A DNA stretch of 64,000 nt from Spirochaetales bacterium (GTDB taxonomy: Bacteria; Spirochaetota; Spirochaetia; ARS1246). Position numbers and translations under genes: made by a program. Under the pieces are notes generated by a model, which worked only from the letters and a program-made list of their open reading frames with translations, was not told where the DNA came from and ran no database searches. Below are positions 26,443 to 35,400 of this stretch, piece after piece. The stretch lies in the NCBI GenBank assembly GCA_002688185.1, contig NZCE01000008.1, forward strand, positions 32,796 through 96,795, given 5' to 3'. Positions within the stretch are counted from its first letter, which is position 1, and the number at the start of each line of letters is the position of its first letter.

Positions 26443-27498
26443 GTGAAACGGCTAGTACCTTTTTCCATATGTGTCTTTTTGATCGCGGGGATCAGTTCTG
26501 CTCAGATCATCGACCGCCCCGCAGCAACGGTAAATTTGACAAAACCTGAGTTTATATCCGTCAAACAACTGGAACAACGCCTAGTTCAGTACAAAGAGCT
26601 CGCATCTAAGGGTATCTCAGGCATTCCCACCGATCCAATGGTTGTCCTGGATTCCATGATTCAAGAGTTGTTGCTGAAACAGGCGGCTGAGGAGAGCAAC
26701 GTATTTATCTCAGACCAGATGGTGGATGCACAGATCGGCGCCGTGCGTGGCCGGCTGGATCAGCAGAACGGCAGCCCTGTTACTGATGCCCAGTTTCAAG
26801 AATTGGTACTGCGGGAAACGGGCTTGGGTTTTGTCGCATACCGAGCCCAGATCAAGGAACAGCTTCTCACCCAAGAATATATAAAGGTAGAGAAAAGAGA
26901 TCTATTTGACAATATAGACACCCCGTCTGAAAGAGAGGTTGTTGATCAATACCGGAAAAACGCAACTAGCTTCACAAATCCGGAAATGGTGAGGTTGAGT
27001 GAGATATATATCGACACTAGAAATTTATCCTCGGTAGAGAAGCAAAAGGCAAGAGAGCGGGCCGAAGATGCGCTCAGGCGTATTGAAAACGGTCAAGGCA
27101 CATTTAGTGAAATGGTATTGCAGTTTTCAGACGACACAAAATCTCGATATAACGAAGGAGACAGAGGTTTTTTTGCACTCAATGATCCAAGAATACAAAT
27201 TTACGGCGCAACCTATTTCGACGAAATTTTTGCCCTGAATGCCGGAGAAATCAGCAAGGTGTTAGAATCACGCGTGGGCTATCACATTGTGAAGATAACG
27301 GATCACCGCAATGCAAAAATTCTCCAGCTAGATGATCCGATCAATCCCCTCGAAAAAACTACTGTCCGAGAGTTTATCCAAAACCTCATAATGCAAGATA
27401 CGCAGTCAAAGGTTCTCCAAAAGGCGGTCAAGGAGCTTTCGGGAGAATTAAGGCAAAAAGCCGAAATCAGGGTTTTTGAAGACAATATCAGAAATTAA
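26443..27498 (+). CDS. Exported parvulin-type peptidyl-prolyl isomerase (SurA/PrsA-like)
   Basis: A 351-residue protein with a signal peptide (KRLVPFSICVFLIAGISSAQ) from a GTG start. Residues ~35-165 form a helical SurA-N-like chaperone domain (PMVVLDSMIQELLLKQAAEE). A rotamase domain follows (~180-285), with VRLSEIYIDTRN, the FSEMVLQFSDD core, GDRGFFALND and SRVGYHIVKITD, clear parvulin motifs. It would assist folding of exported and outer-membrane proteins, fitting the many such proteins encoded nearby. nusB starts 3 bp downstream. Confidence 0.88.
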   Translation: MKRLVPFSICVFLIAGISSAQIIDRPAATVNLTKPEFISVKQLEQRLVQYKELASKGISGIPTDPMVVLDSMIQELLLKQAAEESNVFISDQMVDAQIGAVRGRLDQQNGSPVTDAQFQELVLRETGLGFVAYRAQIKEQLLTQEYIKVEKRDLFDNIDTPSEREVVDQYRKNATSFTNPEMVRLSEIYIDTRNLSSVEKQKARERAEDALRRIENGQGTFSEMVLQFSDDTKSRYNEGDRGFFALNDPRIQIYGATYFDEIFALNAGEISKVLESRVGYHIVKITDHRNAKILQLDDPINPLEKTTVREFIQNLIMQDTQSKVLQKAVKELSGELRQKAEIRVFEDNIRN

Positions 27499-27501
27499 AT
27501 T

Positions 27502-27924
27502 ATGGGCTCTCGACGGAAGGGTAGGATCGTAGCTTTTCAGGCCATTTTTGCATGGGAGGCTTCACATCCTTCTCGGGAGGAAGTTCTTGAGTTCCTTTGG
27601 CTTGACCAGGAACGGAAAGTGCGCCTTGGTGATGATACGGCGATGTTTGCGCGATACATCGTATCTGGAACACTGGAATATCTTGAACAGATCGATAGTG
27701 CTATCAAGGCGCAACTCGAGCACTGGGATTTTACGCGATTAGCCCGAGTGGATCTGGCTATTTTGCGCATTAGCACCTATGCCTTACTGTTCCAAACGGA
27801 CATTCCCGCCACAGTTACCATTAATGAAGCAGTCGACATTGCAAAACAGTACGGAAGTGATGAATCATATAGATTTATCAATGGCATTCTGGACGCGATA
27901 AGAAAATCAAAGGCCGGCCGATAA
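27502..27924 (+). CDS. nusB: Transcription antitermination factor NusB
   Basis: RNA-binding antitermination factor acting with NusE at boxA. A 140-residue all-helical protein with SRRKGRIVAFQAIFAWE at the N-terminus and RLARVDLAILRISTYALLF plus TINEAVDIAKQYGSDESYRFINGILDAI at the C-terminus, the most conserved NusB regions. It is placed between the PPIase (3 bp upstream) and a TPR lipoprotein whose ATG overlaps its TAA by one base. Confidence 0.96.
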   Translation: MGSRRKGRIVAFQAIFAWEASHPSREEVLEFLWLDQERKVRLGDDTAMFARYIVSGTLEYLEQIDSAIKAQLEHWDFTRLARVDLAILRISTYALLFQTDIPATVTINEAVDIAKQYGSDESYRFINGILDAIRKSKAGR

Positions 27925-29552
27925 TGCCCGGCGGATGTCGGCAATTAGTGTTGCTGTTGCCGGTGGTGTTTTTCATGGCACCGGCCTGCTCTCAACAGTC
28001 GAAAATAAAGTCCTTTGCTTCTCATATCGAGCGAATTGATGGTGCACTTGCTCTTGGGTCGTTGGATGGCGCCGCGCGCGAGCTCGAGATAGCTTCCCGG
28101 TCGGTTCGAAGCAGGTCCAGCTGGTTGTCAATCATAAAACGTGCCTATTCCATTGATGCGGCCCGGGAGAACCACGAGCTCGCATATCAATATGCTTCAA
28201 AGGCAATAGAGAAATTTCCGGACGCCGAGGAGATTGCCGCGCTCTACGCATTTGCAGCGGTCCGCAGCGGGAGACTTGCAAAAGCATTGCTCGCATCGCA
28301 GAAACGCCTCGGTGCAAATTGGCAAAGCCTGTCTGAAGAAATCATTGTCCGCAAACTTCTTATCGATCGGGAGAGTTCTGATATGCAGGATCCAGAAAGC
28401 CTCCTCCTCTTAGTCATTGACAGAACCGATCCAACCCTTCTTCGCCAGGCAGCGGATCGATTTCATGACAGCCGCTTTCTTTTAGACGCTGCATTACTAT
28501 TTGCAATGAACGGTCAAATAGAAATGGCCGCGGAGATGTTGGACGCAGTGCAGAAACAATTCACTGAAGCCTCACTATTTCTCAGTTATGATTCAAGTCG
28601 CTACGAGGCGGCGCTCAGGGCGACGCATTTGCTGCGTGCGCCACGGGCGGACCCTTCCGGGCTCATGCCATTGATCGCCGACATCTATTATCGTTTGGAC
28701 GACTTTGTGCTGGCCGAAAACACCCTTGTGGAGCTTCTTTCCACAGGTAACGCAGCAGCCCGCGACCACGCCAATCTGATATGGCTATACCTTGCGGCCG
28801 AACGGTTTGATGAGGCCGAAGCAGTGTTGGTTGACGCGTTGCCGCGCTTCCCTGATGCGAAATCGTTAAAAGTAAAAGAAATAGAATACCTGATCATGAC
28901 GAGGAACGAATCGCTGGCTGTAGAAAAGCTCGCCGAAGTGCTCGCTATTTATCAAGAGTCCTTTATTGATGATTTGGAATTGGCTACTTATTCATTTCTG
29001 CTCTATCCCGGAACCCCAACAAGGCTGCGACTACGGAGCATTCTATGGCAATCATTTTTATCTCGACCCACAGATACCCAGAGGGCCTCAAAGCTTGCAG
29101 GCTACCTACTTGCAAACGATGATTTTGCGGATCTTGAACGGCTCGTGCAGCTATGGGAGAAGCACAACGGTCCCACCGAATGGAGCTTATTTATAGATGG
29201 GATCCTTGCCATATCGACCATGAACATTTTGGCGGCCCGGACGCGTTTTGAGTCGGCGTACGGCATTGAAAGACGGTGGCAGTCCGCATACAACATAGGC
29301 ATTCTCCACTTTGCCGATGGAAGGTTTGATTCCTCCATCGACTTCATGCGGCAGGCGGAGGCCCTTCTCCCTGAAACTGCTGTTTCGTATCAGCAGCGCA
29401 AGGCCCTTATCAGAGCAAAACTTGGCGAGATTTTATACCATGCAGGTCGGCCCGGGGCAGCGACTCGTGAGGCACAATATGCCTTGGAGCTCAATCCTGA
29501 GCTTGATGAGGCCCATCTACTACTCAAAATGCTTGAATCCAAACAAGAATGA
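27924..29552 (+). CDS. TPR-containing lipoprotein
   Basis: A 542-residue protein whose N-terminus (LVLLLPVVFFMAPAC) ends in a lipobox-like APAC, predicting lipid attachment at Cys22. The rest is a chain of degenerate TPR/helical-hairpin repeats (for example AENTLVELLSTGNAAARDHA and IGILHFADGRFDSSIDFM), with the clearest TPR near the C-terminus (ALELNPELDEAHLLL). No enzymatic motif is visible. One-base overlap with nusB suggests coupling. Probable envelope scaffold or assembly factor. Confidence 0.8.
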   Translation: MPGGCRQLVLLLPVVFFMAPACSQQSKIKSFASHIERIDGALALGSLDGAARELEIASRSVRSRSSWLSIIKRAYSIDAARENHELAYQYASKAIEKFPDAEEIAALYAFAAVRSGRLAKALLASQKRLGANWQSLSEEIIVRKLLIDRESSDMQDPESLLLLVIDRTDPTLLRQAADRFHDSRFLLDAALLFAMNGQIEMAAEMLDAVQKQFTEASLFLSYDSSRYEAALRATHLLRAPRADPSGLMPLIADIYYRLDDFVLAENTLVELLSTGNAAARDHANLIWLYLAAERFDEAEAVLVDALPRFPDAKSLKVKEIEYLIMTRNESLAVEKLAEVLAIYQESFIDDLELATYSFLLYPGTPTRLRLRSILWQSFLSRPTDTQRASKLAGYLLANDDFADLERLVQLWEKHNGPTEWSLFIDGILAISTMNILAARTRFESAYGIERRWQSAYNIGILHFADGRFDSSIDFMRQAEALLPETAVSYQQRKALIRAKLGEILYHAGRPGAATREAQYALELNPELDEAHLLLKMLESKQE

Positions 29553-29570
29553 CTGTATGGTCTATCTCAC

Positions 29571-30320
29571 ATGATCCGACTGAAAAATGAGACTGAAATT
29601 AATAAGATCAAGGACTCCAGCGCCATATTGGCGGAAACATTTAAAAAGTTGGGAGCGGCTGTAGATGAAGGAATCACCACGGGCGAGCTCGACCATATTG
29701 CCCATAGCTATATTACAAAATGCGGAGCCACGCCGGCTTTTCTCGGATATCTGGATTATCCGGCAAGCATCTGCGCGTCGGTCAACGAAATTGTAATCCA
29801 CGGTATACCTGACGAAAAAAAACTAAGACGGGGAGACATACTGAGTCTCGACTTAGGGGTCGACTTATCCGGGTATATCAGTGACGCCGCATACACATAC
29901 ACTGTGGGTGAGGTCCCCGAGCATACAAAACAATTGCTCAAAGTTACTGAGGAGTGTTTGTATCGTGGCATAGAAAAAGCCAAAGCGGGAAATAGAATCC
30001 ATCACATTTCCCAGGCCGTATATAATCATGCCAAAGAACATCAATACGGTGTCGTGCATCAATTTTGCGGTCATGGGGTTGGCTTTGAGCTCCATGAGGA
30101 TCCACAAGTACCAAACTACGCCGGGCGCGGTCCCAATCCGCGAATAAAAGCAGGCATGGTGTTGGCAATCGAGCCCATGATCAATATGGGCACCGATGAG
30201 GTCGTTGTGCTCGAGGACGACTGGACGGTCATGACAGTTGATAGCAGCTTGTCGGCCCATTTTGAGCACACGATCGCCGTGCTGCCTGATAGGACTGAGA
30301 TTCTAACCAATTTTAGCTAA
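29571..30320 (+). CDS. map: Methionine aminopeptidase, type I
   Basis: Removes the initiator methionine from nascent proteins. The 249 residues are the short type I form without an N-terminal extension. All five metal ligands are visible by alignment with the E. coli enzyme (from memory): Asp94, Asp105, His168, Glu201 and Glu232, plus the substrate-side His77 (NEIVIHGIP). It lies between a TPR lipoprotein and htrA. Confidence 0.97.
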   Translation: MIRLKNETEINKIKDSSAILAETFKKLGAAVDEGITTGELDHIAHSYITKCGATPAFLGYLDYPASICASVNEIVIHGIPDEKKLRRGDILSLDLGVDLSGYISDAAYTYTVGEVPEHTKQLLKVTEECLYRGIEKAKAGNRIHHISQAVYNHAKEHQYGVVHQFCGHGVGFELHEDPQVPNYAGRGPNPRIKAGMVLAIEPMINMGTDEVVVLEDDWTVMTVDSSLSAHFEHTIAVLPDRTEILTNFS

Positions 30321-30342
30321 AGCTCATTCAATGAGGTTTATT

Positions 30343-31803
30343 ATGAAGCGTCTCTTTTATTCTCGTAATTTTCTTATTATAAATATTGCCTTAGTAGGAA
30401 TACTCATTGGTTTCACCTTATCCACTGTAGTGTTTTCCTGCTCGTCTCCCCCGGGCAGAAAAAGGGTTGTATACGCGCAGGATAGTTCTTTGGCATCTTC
30501 CTCGGACTTTAGGGCGCTTCAATCGTCATTCCGGGCAGTGGCCACGGAAGTACTTCCGTCGGTAACAGAAGTTCATGTGTTTCAGGACGGAGAAAACAGC
30601 GGCGGAAGACGTCAGAGCCCCTTTCGATTTTTTTTTGACAATCCGCCCGATGATCACCCGGAAATTCCATCTCTCGGGTCAGGCGTAATAATCGCAAAGG
30701 AGGAAAATGTCTATTACCTCATTACCAACGACCACGTTGCCGGAGATGTAGATAAAATCCTCATCGTGCTAAACGATGGGACCGAATATGAGGGTGCGCT
30801 GAAAGGCCGGGATCCTCGAAAAGATATTGCGGTTGTTTCTTTCACCTCAAACAATCCCTTCATTCCTCTTGCTAGGCTTGGTGATTCGGATAATCTGCTC
30901 GTCGGGGATTGGGTATTGGCGATGGGCAATCCATTTGGATTTACCGCGACAGTCACGGCAGGCATCGTGAGCGCGAAAGGGAGAACCGGTCCTCAAAACA
31001 ACATAAGTGACTTTATTCAGACAGATGCCTCGATAAATCAGGGCAACTCGGGCGGACCGCTTATTAATCTGGATGGAGAGGTGGTTGGAATCAACACGTG
31101 GATTACCACTCCTACGGGAATAAATGTTGGGCTCGCATTCGCCATTCCGGTCAATAATGTAAAAAAGGTGATTGATGACATTATAGAATATGGCAATGCT
31201 CGGTACGGCTGGCTCGGGGTAGAAATCGGAGACGTAACAACCGTGGAGCGCGCGAGCATCGGGTATCAACAAAAACAGGGCGCGATGATTCACCAAATTT
31301 TCAAGGACTCTCCGGCGGAAAAATCTGGGCTCCTTCCCGGCGATATTGTTATCTCAATAAATGGCGAGGAGATTTCTGATTATCGACACCTTTCACGCGT
31401 CGTCGGCGACCTGCCGGCAGGTAGTACTTCAGTTTTTCTTCTCTTTAGGAGCGGTTCAATGATTGAGCTCGAGGTATCTATTGGCAACAGAGGCTCCGAT
31501 ACAGAGATTGAAGAGTCCTACAGGTGGATGTGGCCCGGCATGACCGTTGTACCCATGATGGACGGTGTGAGTAATCGGGATACCGTAGATACCGACGGCG
31601 TAATCATACGGGACCTACGGCCGGGCACCGAAGCCCATCTTTCCGGCATGAAGCCGGGGGACGTGATATTAGAAATCAACGGTCAAAAAGTGAAAAATCT
31701 ATTGGAGTTTTACAAACTATTGAACGATACAGAAATCAGAGACTTTGATTTCCTCTTAAACAGGTCCGGCGATGAGATCACCATTGGAATTATCAAGCGC
31801 TGA
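30343..31803 (+). CDS. htrA: HtrA/DegP-family periplasmic serine protease
   Basis: Trypsin-like protease/chaperone for envelope quality control. The ATG at 30343 is preferred over 30331 because GAGG lies correctly upstream. The 486-residue protein has an N-terminal hydrophobic segment ending in VVFSC, either a membrane anchor or a relaxed spirochaetal lipobox. The protease domain (~60-290) has the full triad: His131 (TNDHVAG), Asp161 (RKDIAVV) and Ser236 (QGNSGGPL). Two PDZ domains follow (~295-385 and ~395-485; GLLPGDIVISINGE and GMKPGDVILEINGQ). Its 3' end overlaps the next gene by 32 bp. Confidence 0.95.
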   Translation: MKRLFYSRNFLIINIALVGILIGFTLSTVVFSCSSPPGRKRVVYAQDSSLASSSDFRALQSSFRAVATEVLPSVTEVHVFQDGENSGGRRQSPFRFFFDNPPDDHPEIPSLGSGVIIAKEENVYYLITNDHVAGDVDKILIVLNDGTEYEGALKGRDPRKDIAVVSFTSNNPFIPLARLGDSDNLLVGDWVLAMGNPFGFTATVTAGIVSAKGRTGPQNNISDFIQTDASINQGNSGGPLINLDGEVVGINTWITTPTGINVGLAFAIPVNNVKKVIDDIIEYGNARYGWLGVEIGDVTTVERASIGYQQKQGAMIHQIFKDSPAEKSGLLPGDIVISINGEEISDYRHLSRVVGDLPAGSTSVFLLFRSGSMIELEVSIGNRGSDTEIEESYRWMWPGMTVVPMMDGVSNRDTVDTDGVIIRDLRPGTEAHLSGMKPGDVILEINGQKVKNLLEFYKLLNDTEIRDFDFLLNRSGDEITIGIIKR

Positions 31804-32431
31804 TGTGGCGAATCGATTGAGAAAAGATTTCCTCCCTTACGACACGGTCAGAAACAACGCCCTCAACCTTGCCCATGAAATTCATCAGGACGGATTCATT
31901 CCGGATGTCATCTATATTTTATTGAGAGGAGGCGCATACATCGGCAACGTCGTCAGCGAGTATTTTAAAATTATCAAGACAAACGGGCGCCCTGTTTTTT
32001 ATGCAGCTGTAGTGGCGAGGTCATATACGGACATCCGTCAGCAAGATAGAATCATGGTTGACGGCTGGACCTACGCGCCTGAGTATTTGCGCAACGGAGA
32101 TCGTGTGCTGCTCGTCGATGACATATACGATACGGGACGGACGGTTAATCATCTTTCAGAGATCATCATGGAAAAAGGAATCCCACGGCAGGATCTCAAA
32201 GTGGCAGTGCATGATTACAAAGTCCTCACGTATAATGAATCCCGGCTGCCGATTCAACCCGACTATTTCTGCAGAAAACATGAAATCGCCTCGCCGGATA
32301 AGGACATTTGGATACACTATATGAGCCACGAGCTTGTCGGCTTGAGCGAGGATGAAATAAACTGCAATTATCCATCGGTGAAAAACGAGGTCAAATCCCT
32401 TATTCTTCGGTCCCGCGATGAAAAACCTTGA
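31772..32431 (+). CDS. Phosphoribosyltransferase-family protein
   Basis: A 219-residue cytoplasmic protein of the type I PRTase fold. The PRPP-binding motif VLLVDDIYDTGRTV is near residue 112, preceded by a YILLRGGAYIGN loop. Overall order resembles hypoxanthine/xanthine PRTase-like proteins, though the substrate cannot be read from the sequence. The start lies inside htrA; a GTG at 31805, just after the htrA stop, is an alternative. The 3' end overlaps the giant repeat gene by 14 bp. It may act in purine salvage. Confidence 0.8.
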   Translation: MRSPLELSSADVANRLRKDFLPYDTVRNNALNLAHEIHQDGFIPDVIYILLRGGAYIGNVVSEYFKIIKTNGRPVFYAAVVARSYTDIRQQDRIMVDGWTYAPEYLRNGDRVLLVDDIYDTGRTVNHLSEIIMEKGIPRQDLKVAVHDYKVLTYNESRLPIQPDYFCRKHEIASPDKDIWIHYMSHELVGLSEDEINCNYPSVKNEVKSLILRSRDEKP

Positions 32432-35400
32432 TAAGATCGCCTTAGTATCAGTGCTCCTCGGAGCGATGTCGGTCGGGCTTTTCGCTCAGACCGTTATTTC
32501 TGTCTCAGTACCGGGCGGTCATTATTCAGATGACCAACAACTCGAACTAGCCGTTGACGGAAAGGGGGAGCTCTTTTATTCGTTCGCGGAGAGCCGTGAT
32601 CCCCGTTTCATCCCGTACCTCATTCCTTTTTCCCTTTCCGCCCTTCCTGGGGAGGAAAGAGACTATACCCTGCGGGTAGAAGCGAGGACCGGTGAAGATA
32701 TTATCAAAAAAAAGGAATTCACCTACGTAATTGATAAGAAGCCGCCAAATCCCCCGGAAGTATCGGTTCCAAACGGCTCTTTTATTGAAACCGTATCCGT
32801 AACGTTTTTGGCCGAAAGTCGGACCTCGATTATTTACTGCATCAACGGTTCCATTCAGGATGAAGGTGAAAAATGGTCGGGCGAAGAGCTTACGCTGAGG
32901 GCCGGCTCTGACTCAGCCTCCACGTACGTTTTGAAAGCCTACGCAGTCGATTCTGCGGGAAACATGAGCACGTTGCGGGTCTGGACATACGTTGTTGGCC
33001 AGTCAGAAATCGTAATTCACGATGAGCTCAAGGTGCTCAGCCCCCAAGAAGGCTTTTATTCAAACCGGCAATTCTTGGTCATACGTTCAGCCGGGTACAG
33101 TTGGATCCGGTATTCTTTGAGCGGAGAAGACCCGCAGATATATGGTGTCGATTACCATGGGCCTGTATTAATTGATCTGGCCGGGCAAGTCGCCCTTCGG
33201 ATTGCGGGGCGGCTTAAATCCACCGGAGATATACAAACCGCCCGCATCGACTTTCGCGTAGAGGAAGCAAACGTAGCCTATCTGCCGTCTGATGGCGGGC
33301 TGATTGATAAGCCGTTGTTGGTAGAGCTTAATACACGCGACACACTCTTTTTTAGTCTTGATGATTCACCTGCGCGGAGAAGAGCGCTGCTCTATGAGGG
33401 GCCTTTTAAAATAGACCCGGTCGAAAATGGTGTAAAATATCTTCCGCTGCGTCTGGTGAGTGAAGGTGCAATTCAGTCCGGAGCTCCGGAGCATCGGTAT
33501 TTTTTTATAATTGATGACCGTTCCCCATCTGGCCCGGAGATCGTCCTTGACCAGGTGCCACCGGTAAGGCAGAACCCTACGATAGAAATACTCGGGCCTG
33601 ACGATGCCGACATTTTCTACACCGTTGATGGCACATCTCCAGATCCATTCTCAGAAAAGTATAACGGGCCGGTTTTGTTGGAGCTGCCAACTGAAAGCGA
33701 GGCAGGGTCCATTTTTATTAAGGCTGCCGCGTATGGAAGAAATGGCCGGAAAAGCGACATTTCATCCGCCCTAATAACCTTCGATACCATTCCGCCGGAG
33801 CCGCCGGAAATCACCTACCTTGGGAGAAGCAATACCGCCGGGATTACCGTTGGGGTAAAAGGAGATTTTGGCACCGACGTCCTTTATGAGATGACCCTGG
33901 ATGATAGCCTTCCTGGCGTACCCGACCACAGCTCCCTTAAAAGCACCGGCTTTCTGGAGCTTGATGTGCCATACGGAATGGAGAGAATATTCGCATTCCG
34001 ATTTGCCGCGATTGATATTGCCGGAAACCTTTCGACACCAACGGCGCCTTTCCGGGTTCTCGTCGACAAGGTTCCACCCGATCCTCCTGTCCTTGCATTT
34101 GTGGAAAACGCCGTTTCATTGGTGGGCGAAGGCTCGCTGTATTACACCCTAACAGATGATGGATCTGAGCCGTCGCTTCCTGAGGCGAGCGCCACACAGT
34201 ATGTCGACCCAATCCCGGTTGAATTTGAGGATGGTGCGCTCAACGAGGTAAAAATCAAGGCGGTTTCAATTGATAACAGTGGCAACATTAGTAGGGTTTC
34301 TGACACGTTTGCTATCATTGAGGACCGGAGGAATCCTTATCTTCCTACGATTGGAGGCGTGACAAACAATGAAATATATTCGAGTCGTCAAGAATTGCGC
34401 CTAGAAAATGCAGATGTCGCTACGAGAGTATATTATGCGGTTACTACCGACGGATCGGAACCGGCGGACCCAGACTCTGGTGACCAATTCATCAGTGACA
34501 TTTTACAATTCGAGGGAGTCGAGGGCCGGCAGATCCAGTACCGCATAAAACTCAGGCCAGCCCTTATCAATGGAAATATCCAGGGCGAAGTACAGGAATT
34601 GACATTTGTGATAGACCGGCTTATGCCGCCCGTGCCTGTTCCAAGCGGATTCATGAATGGGCAATCGTATAACCACGGCGTTTTTGTGCTGCCGCCGGCC
34701 GATGGAGACAACGAAATTTATTTTGCACTCATATCTTCACCGATACCGGATCCACCGCCGGTGGACGCCGTGGAGCTTCTTCCGTTTGGGGAAAACAGCA
34801 GGCGGTTTTCCTCACCGCTACGGCTTGACGTACCCGAAGGAGAAGAAGGAACCTTTTATTTCAGAGTTGGCGCGATGGACTCCGCCGGCAACAGATCGCT
34901 CAATTCTATCACTTACTCGATTACCGTAGACAGAAAGCCCCCTGACAGTCCCGTCGTAGCCGGAGTGCCGTTTGGCGGGGTATCAAGGGATGAAGTTTCT
35001 CTCAGCGTTGTCGCTGATTACCCCACACATTACGAGATAAGTACTGACGGTACCCTTCCTGCGATTCCCACCCATGGATCTATCAGATATCTTAACGATA
35101 TTGGCTTTACCGGGGAGCAGGGTAGGGAAGTCCTCTACACGGTCCGCCTTATTTCATTTGATGAAGTAGGCAACGCCAGCCCGCAAACAATTGAGCGATT
35201 TTCTATCGATCTAAAAGCACCGGACGCCGTACTGGATCCAACGGTGAGTGTTGCCGGCGATTCCTCGGTCTCCGTCTCCTGGACGCCAAATCCGGAGGAA
35301 CGCATATACTATTATGTAGCAACCAACGCGACCGACGGCCAAGAGACCTTTGTGCTCTATGAGACACCTTTTACAATTCCGCATGAAATAAATGCCAACG

